A stretch of 64,000 bases of DNA from Macrocystis pyrifera (GCA_031763025.1 JASSKH010000028.1:9935359-9999358); one strand, 5' to 3'. Numbered from the stretch's first letter, positions 1 to 13,800 are shown. Numbers and translations: made by a program. The notes: generated by a model not told the origin, from the letters alone.

Positions 1-55
1 GAACAGAATCGAGGGCTTCGACCCGGAGCGCTTCAAGTGCCAGATCGGCTCTGAG
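1..55 (+). CDS. fabF: KAS II exon (first in window)
   Basis: Codes for [18 protein letters not shown] from base 2 in phase 0. Donor GTGCGT at 56. Base 1 belongs to a codon or exon sequence before the window. FabF N-terminal region. Confidence 0.85.
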
Positions 56-1312
56 GTGCGTGAACTCCGCCTCGCCATCGTAGGCATGCGAGGGTCTGTG
101 GTCACACGACTACGGCCATGCGTGAGATGAGTACACCCCCCCCCCCCCCCCCCCCCACCCCCGCGCGCTTACAGGGGTTTCTAGGTTGTATGCCTGGCGT
201 TTTTTTTTTTTCATGTAGACCGTATGTTATTAAGGGGGAAAAAACGTGGTGGTTTGGGGTGTGCGTTTGGCATTTTTCATGTAGGTAGTTCGTCCGTGAG
301 GGCTAAAAAAAAGGGGAGGTTTGAAGGGTGTGCGTCTGGCGTTTTCAAGGTATCACACTTTCAGTAGTAGGGGGGCGTGTAATCATTATCATGCATGGCC
401 GTAGTCGTATGCGTGCCCTTTTGGTGCTTGCCTCAGTCATTTGACCATTGACCACGCATCCGGAGCATTGTTCCCACTCCTAATAGATAGACCTCCAACC
501 TTTGGGTGTTCATTAGGTTGCTTTCATTTGTTACCATGATAACAATTTGCTAACCTTATCCCCTTCCTGTTTCGCCGCCTGTGGCCACCATCTATCTCCT
601 AGGGTAGGGGGAGGCCGGGGGGCGGGGCGGAAAACGAACGCCCTGGGCTAATAACGGGTGTGATAAATCACTTTCACTATATATATGAAAAAAGGCGGAA
701 GAAGAGGAGAAACATCCTGGAGAAAAACAAAACGGGTGTCAAGAAAGTCTGGCATTGCTAGAAGAACGATGCTCGCAGATTTTTCGACCGCCGTCGCCGC
801 GCTTCCGCCATGGTCGCTGTCGCTATGGCTGCCGAGGACGAATCGATATTGCTATCATGACGGAGGACCATAGTAAATAGCACCCACGGTACACACAAAA
901 ACCTGTATATTTCCCTATTAATGCTATTAACAACAATATTTGGTCCCATTTGCTATGGTCCCCCGTAATAGTAGAGGAGTAAATGCTCGCGACGCCCGAA
1001 AGCGCCTACAATCGAAAACCGTATGAGCTACCAGGTATCATATGCTGCTGTTTGAAATTGTACGAATATCTGGTGTCTTAAAAACCTTCAATGTAATGTG
1101 TCTGCCTGCAAAATTTCGTCTTCAGTGGCGGCAAGACTGCTCGCGCGCGTCGTCGAGTGTGTGTATATATATATATATACCAGGTATATATATATATATA
1201 CATCCCGCGTCGCTTTTGTGACTTGTGACCTCCTCCCCCGCGCGTGGTTCTGACGCCCTCGAGAAATCAATCGCTCCTCCCACACCCTACCTCTCTCCGT
1301 TCTTCCCTCCCT

Positions 1313-1349
<37 letters not shown>

Positions 1350-4300
1350 CCCGGCATTGTTGGGATGTGAGAGTCTATGGTCATACAATACCTACGGCCA
1401 TGCATGAGAATAAGTACACCCCCCCCCTCTTCCTATTTACACCGCCTTGTGCAGACGACTGCTTCAACGAAGAACGCCAAAATGGCAAGACGCAACACTC
1501 TTGCTTACTTACCTCTCCTCCCTTCCTTCCCGGATGATGATGCTTGCTTGCTTGCAGGTTAAGGACTTCGACGCGTCGCAATACTTCACGGCTAAGAAGA
1601 GCGTCCGGAGCAACGACCGGGTCACGCACTTTGCCGTGGCGGCGACGAAGCTGGCCATCGAGGACGCCGGCGTCGACGTCGAGGCTTGCGGCGAACGTTG
1701 CGGGGTGATGGTGAGCGAGGAAAAATATGAGAACAACAAACATATTTTGTTTAAATGTCACTTATTACCGAAAATATAATCCCCGTTTGGACCCTGGTAT
1801 GATTTTCATATGTTTATTATATTTTGGGCCAGAGCAGTACGTAGTTTCAACCCTTTTTTTCCGCGGGAGCGCCTTTGTGTAGCCCGTGGGTTGTGTTTTT
1901 AGTAAAACCAAAAACACGAATATTTTAATAAAAATGCCACTTATTAACGACAAATATAAGCCCCGTTTGGAATCTGGTATGATTTTCATACGGTTCTTAT
2001 ATTTTCGTCCATAGCAGTATACGTATTTTCAACCCTTTTTTTCCGCGGGAACGCCTATGTGTACCCCGTGGGTTGTGTTTTTGTTAGAACCAAAAACCCG
2101 TACCAGGTATAGATAGTGGCTTTCATACAAACACGTATTTTTACCGCCGCAACGCTCCCGTTTGGAGGGACAAAACACTTGGAATTGCTGTGGACCAGGG
2201 AAAAAGTTCACAGGTGCGAGTGCTCAAAGGTGCGATTATCCCTTTGAGAACCGCAGTCCCATTTTGGGGACAAACCAGTCTAATTCCGAGTAGTTTGTCC
2301 CCCAAATGGGACTGCAGTCCTAAAAGGGTTATAAGATGGGGGGCGGGGGGCGGGGCGTACTCATTTGTTGATTGCCTTGGTCATTTGACCATTGACCACG
2401 CATCCCTTTCGAGACTGAGCACCGTTCCTACTCCTAATAGGGACACCTCCAACAATTGGGCGCTCATTACGTTGTTTCCATATATTACACAGAAACTTTT
2501 TGGTAATCTTATCCCCTTCCTGTCAGGCCGCCTGCGGCCACCATCTATCTCCTAGGATAGCGATCGTTTTCTCGCTGCTATTCAGTGTATCAAACTCCTC
2601 CATGTCGCATTCGTCCACTTCCCTCATCTCCTCTTGTGACACATCCCGTTCCTCCTTGTATTTTCACATCCTGCTACTATGTGAGTTCTACTCTATTGAT
2701 TTGCCACACGGGGGGGAAGGGGGTGTACTCATTATCATGTATGGCCGTAGTGGTATGACCATAGACCCTCGCATCCCTACAATGCCGGGACGGAGCACGT
2801 CGGGTTTTCACCGACCAGGCAGACATTGCTTGCACCAAGCGTGAAGCGCCGTGAGGTGTTGGGCGAGTCGTATGAAGGGTGAGCTGCATCCTACTAAGAA
2901 CCGCGTCAGAGGCGGATTTTCTTGCATATGGAGGACGGGGGGGGGGGGGGGGGGGGGGGGGGTTGACGATAAAAAAAAGGTGCCGATTTTTTTACATCGA
3001 TGAGTTACGGCTTGATTGGGGAATGATATCTATATATATACACCACTCTGTCCCCATTTATAAGGAGCGTTCTAATATTAACAATTAGTAAAAACGGTCC
3101 TTGTATTTAGGGACAGAGTCGTACATATATGGTATATATTTTTAATTATATATATCAGGTATATATACACATACATACAAGTTGGTGTTTACGAGTTATC
3201 TAAGCAATGCCACGGGGTCGTGCGGCACACGAGCGCAACGTGGTCCTTCTACCCGTCTCTGCCGTGCCGAGCCCTCAACACCCCTCCCTCATAGACGGTT
3301 TTGGCGACTCCCACCCCACCCAAGGTGTGTCATTGTTTCGGCCGCTATCTCCCGAGTCCCGAATAGTATGCACGATGGGACCGTGGTTCGAAGCCCTTGA
3401 CCGTCAGGCGCGATTTTCTGTTAAAACGCGACGAGCCTGTGGGAGAACGAACCACCACAAGCCAGATTATCTAATATAAGTAGTGTTAGTGTTGTTGCCG
3501 TTTTGCTGTGGCCGTTCCGATGGAAACCCCCTTTTTGGTGAGATGAAGTCGCGCGAGATCAGGTGTGATTGGTTGGTTGGCCCTGCCGGCGGCTTGTTAT
3601 CTACCCAATCTGCCCAGGGTCAGGGTCAGATCGGAGGGCTTGGGTCCGGGTGGGATCAGGCCGGCGTGGGTTGATCAGGGTGTACAGGAAGTGGGGGCAA
3701 TGTCGCGGTCAAAAAGCGTCGACCACCCGTGAACTTCTCTTTTTGACAGGCTCATGTCTACAAACGGTCCGTGCCTTGGCTGGGCGCCTCCCTACTCTAG
3801 GGGACCGCGGTGTGACGCCTTGACTGACTGACCGCCTTGCCGTATGACACTACCACACTAGGGTGATGAGATAGCACACCCCCTAGAACGATTTTCGAAG
3901 CTGGGTTTCTCGAGAACGGGGACGGCGTACTGAGTACGACGAGCGATGCGTCAAACATGCAACCTTCTCGACGAAATATTTCCACAGCCACCATTTTCGT
4001 TTGTGTGTGCCCCCCCTTAAGGCGTGTTTTTTTTGGAGGAAACCGGGTCTGAAATTCGTCTCTGGGTGTGTGTGTTGTCTTGCGTGTTACATGGTATGGC
4101 TGGTACACTAAAAACTGGTATGTTAACACTTTTAGGACTGCAGTCCCGTTTTGGGGGCGAACTACTCTATTTCTAAGTAATTTGTCTCCAAAACGGGACT
4201 CTGCAGTACCAAAAGGGTTAAGGCCACACGAGTCCTTCATGCGCCCAAAAAAAAGACTGCGGTCTGACTCCTCCTCGAGTGACCGCCCCTTGCACTAAAA

Positions 4301-4770
4301 CTAGTACATTGAGACCAATGTGTAGACCTTGACGCGCCTTGTACGACCGACCAGTCTCCCTATTATTAGTTTTTTTGGTGAAGGAACACGAGGACGGACG
4401 GGGGAAGAGGGGGATGGGTTTTGCTGGAGCTGGAGCGGGAGATCGGGGCGGAATAGGGGGGGGGGGGGGGTACTCGATATCATGCAGGGGAGGGGGGAAG
4501 GAGTTGGAGGGGAAGGGAGGGGGGGTGTGTGTGGGAGGCGGGGTCCTGAGCTGCCGTGCGGTGTTGTGCAGTGTTGTGCTGTGCTGTGCTGTGCTGCGCG
4601 ATGCAGTGCCTGTTGTGTCCCGTGCTGTGACGTCATGTCTTGTGAAATGATGTTGATGTGGTGTTCTGTGCTGTCAATCGCCAGGTGGGCTCGGCCTTCG
4701 GTGGCATGGACACTTTCGAGAAGCAAACGCTCGCACTCGACAAAAGGGGACCCTCGAAGGTGTGTGTGTA

Positions 4771-4803
<33 letters not shown>

Positions 4804-7800
4804 GGGGAGCAGAACGGAGGGGAGGGGGGAGGGGAGGGGGGGGAGGGGAAGAGAGAGGGCAAAAAATCGTTCGCGGTCACTACTCGTAGGGCACTTAGGT
4901 CGGCCTCGGCCTGCGTGTTCTGTTCCATGCCCCGCCTTTGGGGCGGGTAGGGTGGGGGGGGCAGGCGGCGCATTGCAGCGCAAAAGTGTTCCTATGCGTG
5001 TGCCTTACTTGCTCGATGTTGCTGGAGCTGTAAAGCTAAGACACCAGGTGACGACCAAGGAAACACGCAGAACAACGGAATGTTGCACCCCCCCATTTCC
5101 CCCTTCCCCTCACGTGCGCCCCCCCCCCCCCCCCCCCCTCCCTCCCATAGAAACGCCTACGTAATGCACGTGCGAGGATGAACGCATTTGTCACGTATCA
5201 ACACATCAACACATCACCACAGCATTGCTTCCTATGACACCCAAGCTGCTTTACCGCCGGCCTCCTTCCGCGCGGCGATGTGTCAACCACGGAGCGCCCG
5301 ACAGCTGTTTTTCTGTTGCACCCCCCATGCTAATTATCAGTAAGCGAGAAGGCGATAGACTGTCCGGCACTGCCTCACCTGACAAAGATTGAATATGTCA
5401 TCTGTGTTCCCACCCCGGCCATTCCTCCCACACACCCCTCTCGTGCACCATTTCCTGTTCCTCCACCCCCCCCCCCCCCCCCTCGTTCTACTCCCCCCTC
5501 CCCTCCACTTCGCCCCTTTCCCCTCTTTTCCTCCCCTATCCCCTCCTCCCTCCTCCACTCCCCCCCTCCTCTACCCCTCCACTTTTCTACCCCTTCTCCC
5601 GGTTTATGGTCATACGACTACGGCCATGCATAATAATGAGTACCCCCCCCCCCCCCTGCAGGGATGCGTGGTCAATGGTCAAATGACTAAGGCAAGCAAC
5701 AAATGAGTACGCCCCCCCCCCCTCCCTGCACCGTCCCCCGCCCCCTCCTTCCCCTCCACTCTCCCCCCCCTTCTTCCTCCACTCCTCCCCCCTCCTCCTC
5801 TTCGCCTCGTACCCTCCCTCCCCCGTCCTGGCATTTTTTTTGCCAGGGTCTATGGTCATATGACCACGGCCATGCATGACATGAGTACCCCCCCCCCCCT
5901 CTTCCTCTCCTCGAAACCCCTCGCCGAACGCCCCCTCCCGCCTTCCCACCTTCCCACTTTCCCCCGTCCCTTTGCCCCCCACAAGGTGTCTCCGTTCACG
6001 ATACCGGCTCTGTTGGGCAACACGGCGGCAGGGGTCATCGCGATTGAGACCGGCGCGCAGGGCCCCAACTTTGGGATCGTCAGCGCGTGCGCGACGGCGA
6101 CGCACTGCCTGGGGGAGGCTTTGCAGGCCATTCGAGAGGGAGAGGTGCGGGCACACATGAACATGTGGCTGGGGCATGTGGCATATGGCATTTATGTATA
6201 TGTGTAATATGCCCTTCTTTTTTTTTGGCATGCTGCTCTCCCGCGGCCGAGGGTTCTTTCTCGCACTTTCGCCTGCGGGGCAAGCAAGGGGGCCGTGGGT
6301 ACACTACGATGCATGTCTGGATCCGGGTCGAGCACCGTGGCGGTGCTGCGGGGCAGTAAACGTCGCTGAGCTGGCTCCGAAAAACAAAGGATTGCTTTCC
6401 GCCTGGCCGAGCCGAGTAGGTGACATGGAAAACCCCACAAACATTTAAATTCTGTTTGTTTATATTTTTTATACTGGCCCGCCACCCTCGAACACTTTTT
6501 CAAGCCGCCTTTATATCTGTTGCACCAAGCCCTTTCACGGGTGGTGTTTTGTTTTGTTGTCAACCTCAGCGGCAGCAGCAGCAGCAGCAGCAGCAGCAGC
6601 GGCAGCAGCAGCAGCAGGTACAGCAGCACCACAGCACGTCTGTCGAGAGTCATTTATGTTTCGCTCAGCCCTCTTACGCACACCACACACCTTACACCGA
6701 GCACGTACGTGACCACACACCTAACGCCGAGCACGAACGTGACCACAAAACTGCTCCCCTCAGTCTGTCTACCTAGGTACGAACGACAGCCAGTCTGTCT
6801 ACCTACGTACGAACGACAGACAACTGTGTGCACTTTCAAAAGCTAATGAGTTTCTCGGGCAGAATTGACCACCTATGTGCGACATGCACGACAGGCAGCC
6901 GTGTGCTATTTCAAAAACAAATAATTTTCCGGGCAGAACTGCGCTTCGTTGAAAAGCTTCGCGGCAAATATGGGCGGAATTATTTGCTTTCGAATTGAAC
7001 TTGAACAAGATTGGGATGAAAATCTTGATGATTTTCGGATCATTTTAAAACGTCCGCCTTTTCTGCTTTGTTTTTTTTTGTCAACCTCAGCGGCAACAGC
7101 AGGTACAGCAGCTCCAGAACACGCCTGTGGAGAGTCATTTATGTTTCACCTAGCCCTTTGACGTACACCGCACGCCTTACACCGAGCACGTACGTGACCA
7201 CAAAACTGTCTCCCTCGGTCCGTCTACCTACGTACGAACGACAGGCAACTAACTGATGTGTTTACTTTTCAAAAACAAATTAGTTTCTCGGCAGAATGTA
7301 CTACTGCGTACTACCTGCACTAATAATACCAGTACTGGGTAGAAGTGGTGTTGATGCCTCTGCCTGTACTACTGTACTACTGTACTATTACGGGGGGGGG
7401 GCATAGTTAATAGGACCTACGGTACACACAAAAACCTATATATTCACGTATTTTTACCAACAATATTTGGTCCTATTTACTATGGCCCCCCGTAATAGTG
7501 GTATTGGTGTGTGTATATTGACAGTAAAGGAAGTAGTAGTGTAGTCAACGCATGGTAGCGCGTGCATGCTTTTGTACTATTTTTTCATGCTGCTTCTACC
7601 TAAACTACAGATGTAGTAGTGCTGTACTGCTCAGTATAGTAGTAGTGGCAGTAGGGTACAGTTAACAGTATCGTATTCATCCTACTTCTACCTGTACTGC
7701 TTGAGCGTCGTAGCATGTATATTAATAGTAACAGTTATTGTACTCAACCCATGGTACCCCGTGCATGTTGTAATGTACTATTTATTAATGCTGCTTCTGT

Positions 7801-10800
7801 AATAGCTACTATTAGTTGGTAATGCTGTATAGAAGTGTACAGTGGTAGTGGCAGTTGTGCATAGCAACAGTTTATTACGGGGGGCCATAGTAAATAGGAC
7901 CAAATATTGTTAGTAAAAATGTAAAAATAGGTAAATATATAGGTTTTGGTGTGTACCGTAGGTCCTATTAACTATGGCCCCCCGTACCAGGAGTCATGCC
8001 CCAACCCATGGCACCGCGTGGATATTTAAACCTGTGCATCATGAGGTTGCTCAAACAATACAGAAAACCTCACCTGCGTATTATTAATAGCGTTGTATCC
8101 CTGCCTTGCCGTTGCATGAAAGTTAGTATCAGTGGTAGTGGTCAGTACTACAGTAAGTAGTTGTGTAGTTTGTATTCGTGCTGCTCCTACCTATACTACA
8201 TCTGCAGTAATTTTACGGGGACCATAGTAAATAGGACCAAATGTTGCTAGTAAAAATAGCGAAATATATAGTTTTTTTTGTGTGTACCGTAGGTCCTATT
8301 TACTGTGGCCCGTCGTAATAGTGGATGCGCGTTAGTTGTGGCAGTGTATAGTAACAGCATCGTAGTCATGCGCCAACCCATGGTGCCGCGTGATTTATTT
8401 CGTCTGTTTACCGCCATGAGGTTGTCTGTATTGTATGAGCGTTTGGTCATGCTCCAGCAGTTGTACTTTGCAGGAGTAGTATTAGTGGTCGTAGTAGCAT
8501 ATTTTTTGGCATGATGCCTCTACCTGTACTACTGTGCTACTGCGTAGTAGTGGTATTGGTGTATGTCGACAGTATAGGAAGTAGTATTAATAGTCAACCC
8601 GTCGTAGCGCGTGCATGTTTTTGTGTACAAATTATTCACGCTGCTTCTACCTAAACTACATCTGTAGTAGTGCTGTCAGTATAGTAGAGGCAGTGCCCCA
8701 ACCCATGCTCTTGGTAATTTGACCGGCCTGTTTTATCATGAAGTTGTCTGTATTGTATGAGCGTTTATTTGCTCATGGTCCAGCCGTAGTACTTGCTGTA
8801 GTTTCCTTTTTTATTGGTCGTGTATATTTCGCAAAAAACTTTCACAGAATGCAGCATCGCAGCCCACCTACGTTCTCAAGGAAAATTGGTGCTTTGTGCA
8901 ACATCCACAGGCATTGCCGCCCCGATACTGCCTGGTGGTCTCACCGCCCATTCCACTTTTAAGCTGCCGTTTGGTGATGACGCCGTTGACGGAAGTGTCT
9001 GTAACGTCAAAGCTGAGTCTGAGCGTGGTGATGTCCTCGAGCGAGCATCGCTCATTATCTGGGATGAAGTTGTTATGTCCTCAAAGTTTGCCCCTGAAGC
9101 CCTGAACTTAACTCTTCAGTTCAAGACCTTTGTAAGAGTGACTTGCCATTCGCCGGAAAAACTATTTTGTTCAGCGGTGACTGGAGACAAGTTGGTCCTC
9201 TCCTCAAATTTGGCACTGAAACTGAAATGGTGAAACACGCCTTCCTTTCCTCTTAATCTGTGGCAACATGTTCAACGCTTGCGTCTACCTGTGTCAATGA
9301 GATACAAAGACGGCATCCCATTCGCAAAAACAGTGTTGGCAGTCCAAAAGGCGAGATAGAGCCTGCCTTGCTACCAGATGGTACTCCTGCGATCCCCTTG
9401 CAGCACACCGTGACAAACGAAGACGGCTCTGGAACCACATGCTCTATCGAAGGCACAGACTTGGAACAACTCATAACAGTGTATACCCAGATCTCTTATT
9501 ACTACGGGGGGCCATAGTAAATAGGACCTGCGGTACACACAAAAACCTATATATTTCCCTATTTTTAATGACAATATTCGGTCCTATTTACTATGGTCCC
9601 CCGTAATAAAAGCCAACCACAACACCTACAATTACCGGGGCATGTTAGCTCCCACCAATGTCAACATCGACCATATCAACGATTTTATCCTCTCGACAAA
9701 ATTCCAGGACGAAAGACCATCACCTGCTAAGTACAGACAAAAATCATAACCGACGACGAAAACATGCCAGACGTTATTCCGGTCGAGTACTTTCGTAAAC
9801 AGCGTACAAGTGCCTGGCACTCCTCCTCATGACCTACACCTCCAAGATAGGAGCTTTGGTATTTATTATTCGCAACATACATTTCGACAGTGGTCTCGTC
9901 AACGGAAAGAAAGGAGTGACCAGAGGTTTTTATTTCACAGCGGGTTATTGACGCCGAGGTTCATATCGGAAGAATCTCCTATTGTAAAAATATACCCCGC
10001 ATATGTTTCGGAGTTCAAGTTGGAGCCCGTGGTATTACGAGGGCCCATAGTTAATAGGACCAAATATTGTTAGTAAAAATAAGTAAATATACAGGTTTTT
10101 GTGTATACAGTAGGTCCTATTTACTATGGTCCCCCGTATTTATTACTTTCCACCGATTTTCCATTCCCTGTGCGTTTATGCTACGCTATGACCGTTAATG
10201 TATCACAAGGGGCGAACATTGAACAGAGTTAGGGCTCGACCTCAGAGGTGAAGTGTTTCGCCATGGGCGCCTGCACGTTGCTTTGAGTAGAACTACCTGT
10301 CGGGACAACCTCCTATGCCTCGTTAAACCCGAGCGACTCGTCAACGGAGTGCCCCACGTTCACAACGTTGTATATTCCGAGTTCAATCATTGCCGCTGCA
10401 GAGCATGCTCCCCCCCCCCCATTTTTAACACGGATCTAAGACGTGCCACTTCCAATACCAACAACAGGCCGGATGGTTAACACCTGGGATGACGAAGACA
10501 ATAGCAATGCCGATAGCAACAATCAGCAATCAAAAACATGACTGCTGGTCCATCGTCAACGAAAACTGGAGATGGAGCTTGCTTGCTGAGATGTATCGCC
10601 CGTCAGGTGTTCAACGACCCTGCATTGCATAAACATAGTGCGACACCAAATAATTAATTGCTTGTCTGATCACGTGCATGACGTAGTGATCACATGCATG
10701 AAGTAGTGGCGGGTTCAGGCGGGAACGCCTTCCATGTAGCTATCTCCACGGGGATAAACGAGGAGTACATCAAGATTTTTTGGCTCCCCCGAAACACGGT

Positions 10801-13800
10801 ACCAAAGCGTTGGACACTGCCTTCAACTCATGGGAAACCCCACCACGTTTGCGACACAATACTGAAATTGTGGCCGCCAACTAATTGTACAACATCCAAG
10901 TGCGAATAACGCTCTCTGGTCACCCCTATCCACTACCGCCAATTGCAAACAAATGTGACGTCCTTTATAGTAGGATCGAACAACTATTCCACGTTGCGAT
11001 ACAACAACCCCTGAACCCTCATTCGGTTTGTGCGGACAACCGTGTACACGGCGAGCGAAAATCCTCGTATGCGCGTACCTGCTATCATTGCACAGCGCGT
11101 GTCCACAGCTCCAACATGTGGCATAGGCTATTACGGGGGACCATAGTAAACAGGACCAAATATTGTTAGTAAAAATATGTAAATATATAGGTTTTTGTGT
11201 AAACCTTAGGTCCTGTTAACTATGGACCCCCGTAATAGTGTATTTGCTCCAAATAAAGGGGAGTACTCGGTTCCTGCTGACTTCTACTCTTTCCTTGGAG
11301 CAATACGCTCTCCCATGGTGCACGTTTCGGCCAAGAACAGCTACACGTGTGTTACATGTTGCTCCCTTTTCGCCTTGCGACACCCCCGGGATTTCACGTG
11401 ACCTGCATCCCGAAGGGAACATTGTTTATGTATATAATATCCTGCTTTTATGGCATGTATGCGGGTACCTTGCACATGTGGGCATGTATGATATCTGGCA
11501 TCTTTTGCATGTGTATATTGCGTGTAGCATCTCGCACATATGTCATAGATGGCATTGTGGCGTACGACATGCATTTTTTCAAGGTGGGCACGCGCATGAT
11601 TGAGACTACTCGTCAGAAATGTGTCTGGGGTTGATGAGTAGAGACGATGCCGACGACAGCGTGGAGGGGGGGGGCATCGGGGGGTGGGGAGAGGGTGCGC
11701 CACTTGTCCGTTTGTTTTTCTGCTTGATTTTATTTGCTCTGATTTTTGCTTTGCGTTGGCCTGCTTCGCGTTGGTCTGCTTTGCTTTGCATTGCTTTGCT
11801 TTGCTTTTGCTTTGCTCTTCTTTGACTTACTTTGTTTGCTTTGCTCTGCTTTGCTCTGCTTTGCGTTGCTCTGCTTTGTGTTGCTTTGCGTTGCTTCTGT
11901 TGCCTTGTGTTGCCTTGTGTTGCTGTGTTTGTCTTTTTCTTGTATTGTTTTTTTGCTTTATTTTTTTCATGCATGCCAGGTACATATGTATTCATACGGT
12001 AACCACGACTTGGCGCGGTCCCCAACTTACGTTCCACATACATCCACAGGCGGACGTGATGATCGCAGGTGGGGCAGAAGCGGCAATCACCCCTCTCAGC
12101 TTCGCGGGGTTCTGCTCCATGAGCGCGATGGCCACGGGGCACAACGACAAGTGAGTTGCGATGCGACAAAATATGGCGGTCTTGGGGCGGGGGGGGGGGG
12201 GGGGGTACTCATTATCATGCATGGCCGTAGTCGGATGACCATGGACCCTCGCATCCCTACAATGCCGGGACGGAGCACGTCGGGTCTTTCACCGACCAGA
12301 CAGACATTGCTTGCACCAAGCGCGAAGCGCGGTGAGGTGTTCGGCGAGTCGTATGAAGGGTGACCTGCATCCTGCTAAAAATCGCTTGTGAGGCGGACTT
12401 GCATATGGGGGTAGGGGGCGAGGGAGAGAGGGAGGGAGGGAGGGGTGGAGAGAGGGAGGGGGGGAGAGGGGGGGGGGCGGGTGTACTCTATATCATGCAC
12501 TGCCGTAATCGTATGACCATGGACCCTCGCATCCCTACAATGCCGGGATGGAGCACGTCGGGTTTTTTACCGACCAGACAGACACTGCTTGCACCAATAT
12601 GCGCGAAGCGCCGTTTGGTGTTTCGACGAGTCGTATGAAGCGTGATCTGCGTTTCACTATGAACCGCTTGTGAAGCAGACTTGCATATGGACGACAGCTT
12701 CAATGAGTTAATTTATTTTCCGGTGTGGCCACTTCCAGCGACAGCAATGGGGGTACTATGTATCTGCCTCGTGGGTGCCCTACCATGAACACTGTCGGGT
12801 ACGAGATACGATCATTCCCCTTGTGCGGAGTAAAGGTTCTCCACCCCGCACAAATGATCTAGCTCGATCGCCAGCTGTGACCGACCGCCAAGAAAAAAGA
12901 CGGTACCCTGATTGTCTAGCTCACGTAGTGTAGCTCCGGTAGTGTGCGGCATGTTTTACAGTGTCGTTGCCAACCGACGCCAACCCAATATATACATGTA
13001 TAGGGATAGGGGGGGGGTGTACTCGATAGGAGAGATGTCCTCGATATCACGCATGGCCGTAGTCGTATGACCATAGACCCTCGCATTGGGAGGGAGAGAG
13101 GGAGGGAGGGAGGGAGGGAGGCGGGAAGAGGGAGGGGAGAGGGGGGGGGGGGGATCCGCGGCTACCCGCGTTGGCGCTCGAGTTTATTCGTTGATAATTG
13201 CAGTCGGCGGGTATCGGTAGTGACTGGACGGCAAGGGGTATTTTCGGGCTCTTGAGGATTAACGCTATCGCCGAGCTGCGAGTGTAGGTGTCGTTGTTGG
13301 TGTTGGGGTTGGTGGTGGTTGTGGTCATGGGGACGGCGTGTGCGTCGGCGGAGCGGTGGTGCTACTGCTGTGTTCGCTTTCTTGCTCCCGCGGGAGGGAG
13401 GGACATTTATGTGGCTTGCGCTTTCTGGCGACGCGCGCTGTGCATTAGTTGTAGTGTCGAGCGGTGGACGCAACTGCCTAGCCGCACCACGCCACGACGG
13501 CTGCGAAAGAGAGATGACTCGTACCCGTGATAATGGGATAGTGATTTTTCTTTTTCTTGCTGTTCTCTCTTTTTGTTTTCTCTTATTTTTTTTCCTCCGC
13601 CGCGATGAAACACGGTTGATTTTTTAAGTGCTGGTCGGCTAAATAAAGGCAAGGGCTCGTGCGGTGTAATCAGGGGTTATTTCTGTAAGAGCGAGCCGAA
13701 TAGTGCTGGAAAATATCGGAGTTTTCGACATATCGTATTATCGAACGTGTTTTTGTCCTCCATCTCCTGGCATCCCCCCCCCCCGTGTTTTTTTTTTTGT

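Larger units (their letters stand above)
56..1557 (+). other. KAS II intron (1.5 kb)
   Basis: Holds an R1 copy (76-162), an R1/R2 chimera (370-612), a MITE-1 copy (857-968), two TACCAGGTA palindromes inside TA-rich DNA (1029, 1178) and an R1 terminus next to a ~29-base poly-C run (1314-1432). No gene seen. Confidence 0.8.
1711..4684 (+). other. KAS II intron (3.0 kb)
   Basis: Holds a 180-bp tandem duplication (1747-2106), two MITE-2 copies, an R2 copy (2340-2560), an R1 copy (2709-2962), a MITE-3 copy (3041-3120) and a short R1 terminus (4455-4487). The stretch 3150-4120 is unique by eye, with no gene recognised. Confidence 0.75.
8830..10410 (+). pseudogene. Pif1-like helicase relic, probably from a Helitron
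   Basis: Conserved blocks in order: [20 protein letters not shown] with [12 protein letters not shown]; Walker B-like [56 protein letters not shown]; and the C-terminal motifs [16 protein letters not shown] and [17 protein letters not shown]. These follow the Pif1 superfamily 1B helicases of Helitron transposons. The ATP-binding GGTGKT loop is absent: similarity begins just after it at TFTE, so the copy is 5'-truncated. Coding is spread over several frames with internal stops, for example after KLKW near 9230 and at LSS-stop before LWQHV near 9255. It is cut by two MITE-1 insertions (9502-9606, 10035-10138). No Rep domain and no TC/CTRR Helitron ends were found. It lies inside a KAS II intron on the same strand. 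A decayed cellular Pif1 copy is possible but less likely. Confidence 0.85.
6145..12049 (+). other. KAS II intron (5.9 kb) with nested elements
   Basis: Largest intron. Contains a duplicated segment (6560-6870 and 7081-7300) with a (CAG)n tract, six MITE-1 copies, a Pif1/Helitron-type helicase relic, and a TTTGC-type pentamer array (11757-11925). 10450-11130 has short ORFs but nothing recognisable. Confidence 0.8.

Noticed and set aside
1088-1405. Proline- or glycine-rich ORFs over poly-C/poly-G (also 4633-4983, 5389-5706, 45694-46161)
   Set aside because: The open frames are made by homopolymers and have no domain or splice support.
3378-3405. tRNA T-arm-like GTGGTTCGAAGCCC
   Set aside because: No acceptor stem, D-arm or A-box in the right place.
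6520-6846. Poly-Gln/Ser/Ala ORFs across CAG repeats
   Set aside because: Several frames are open through the trinucleotide repeat. The region is inside a KAS II intron and there is no homology.
11684-12363. Cys/Leu/Phe-rich plus-strand ORFs before the KAS II exon at 12050
   Set aside because: Compositional, from the TTTGC array. Only 12050-12150 has homology.
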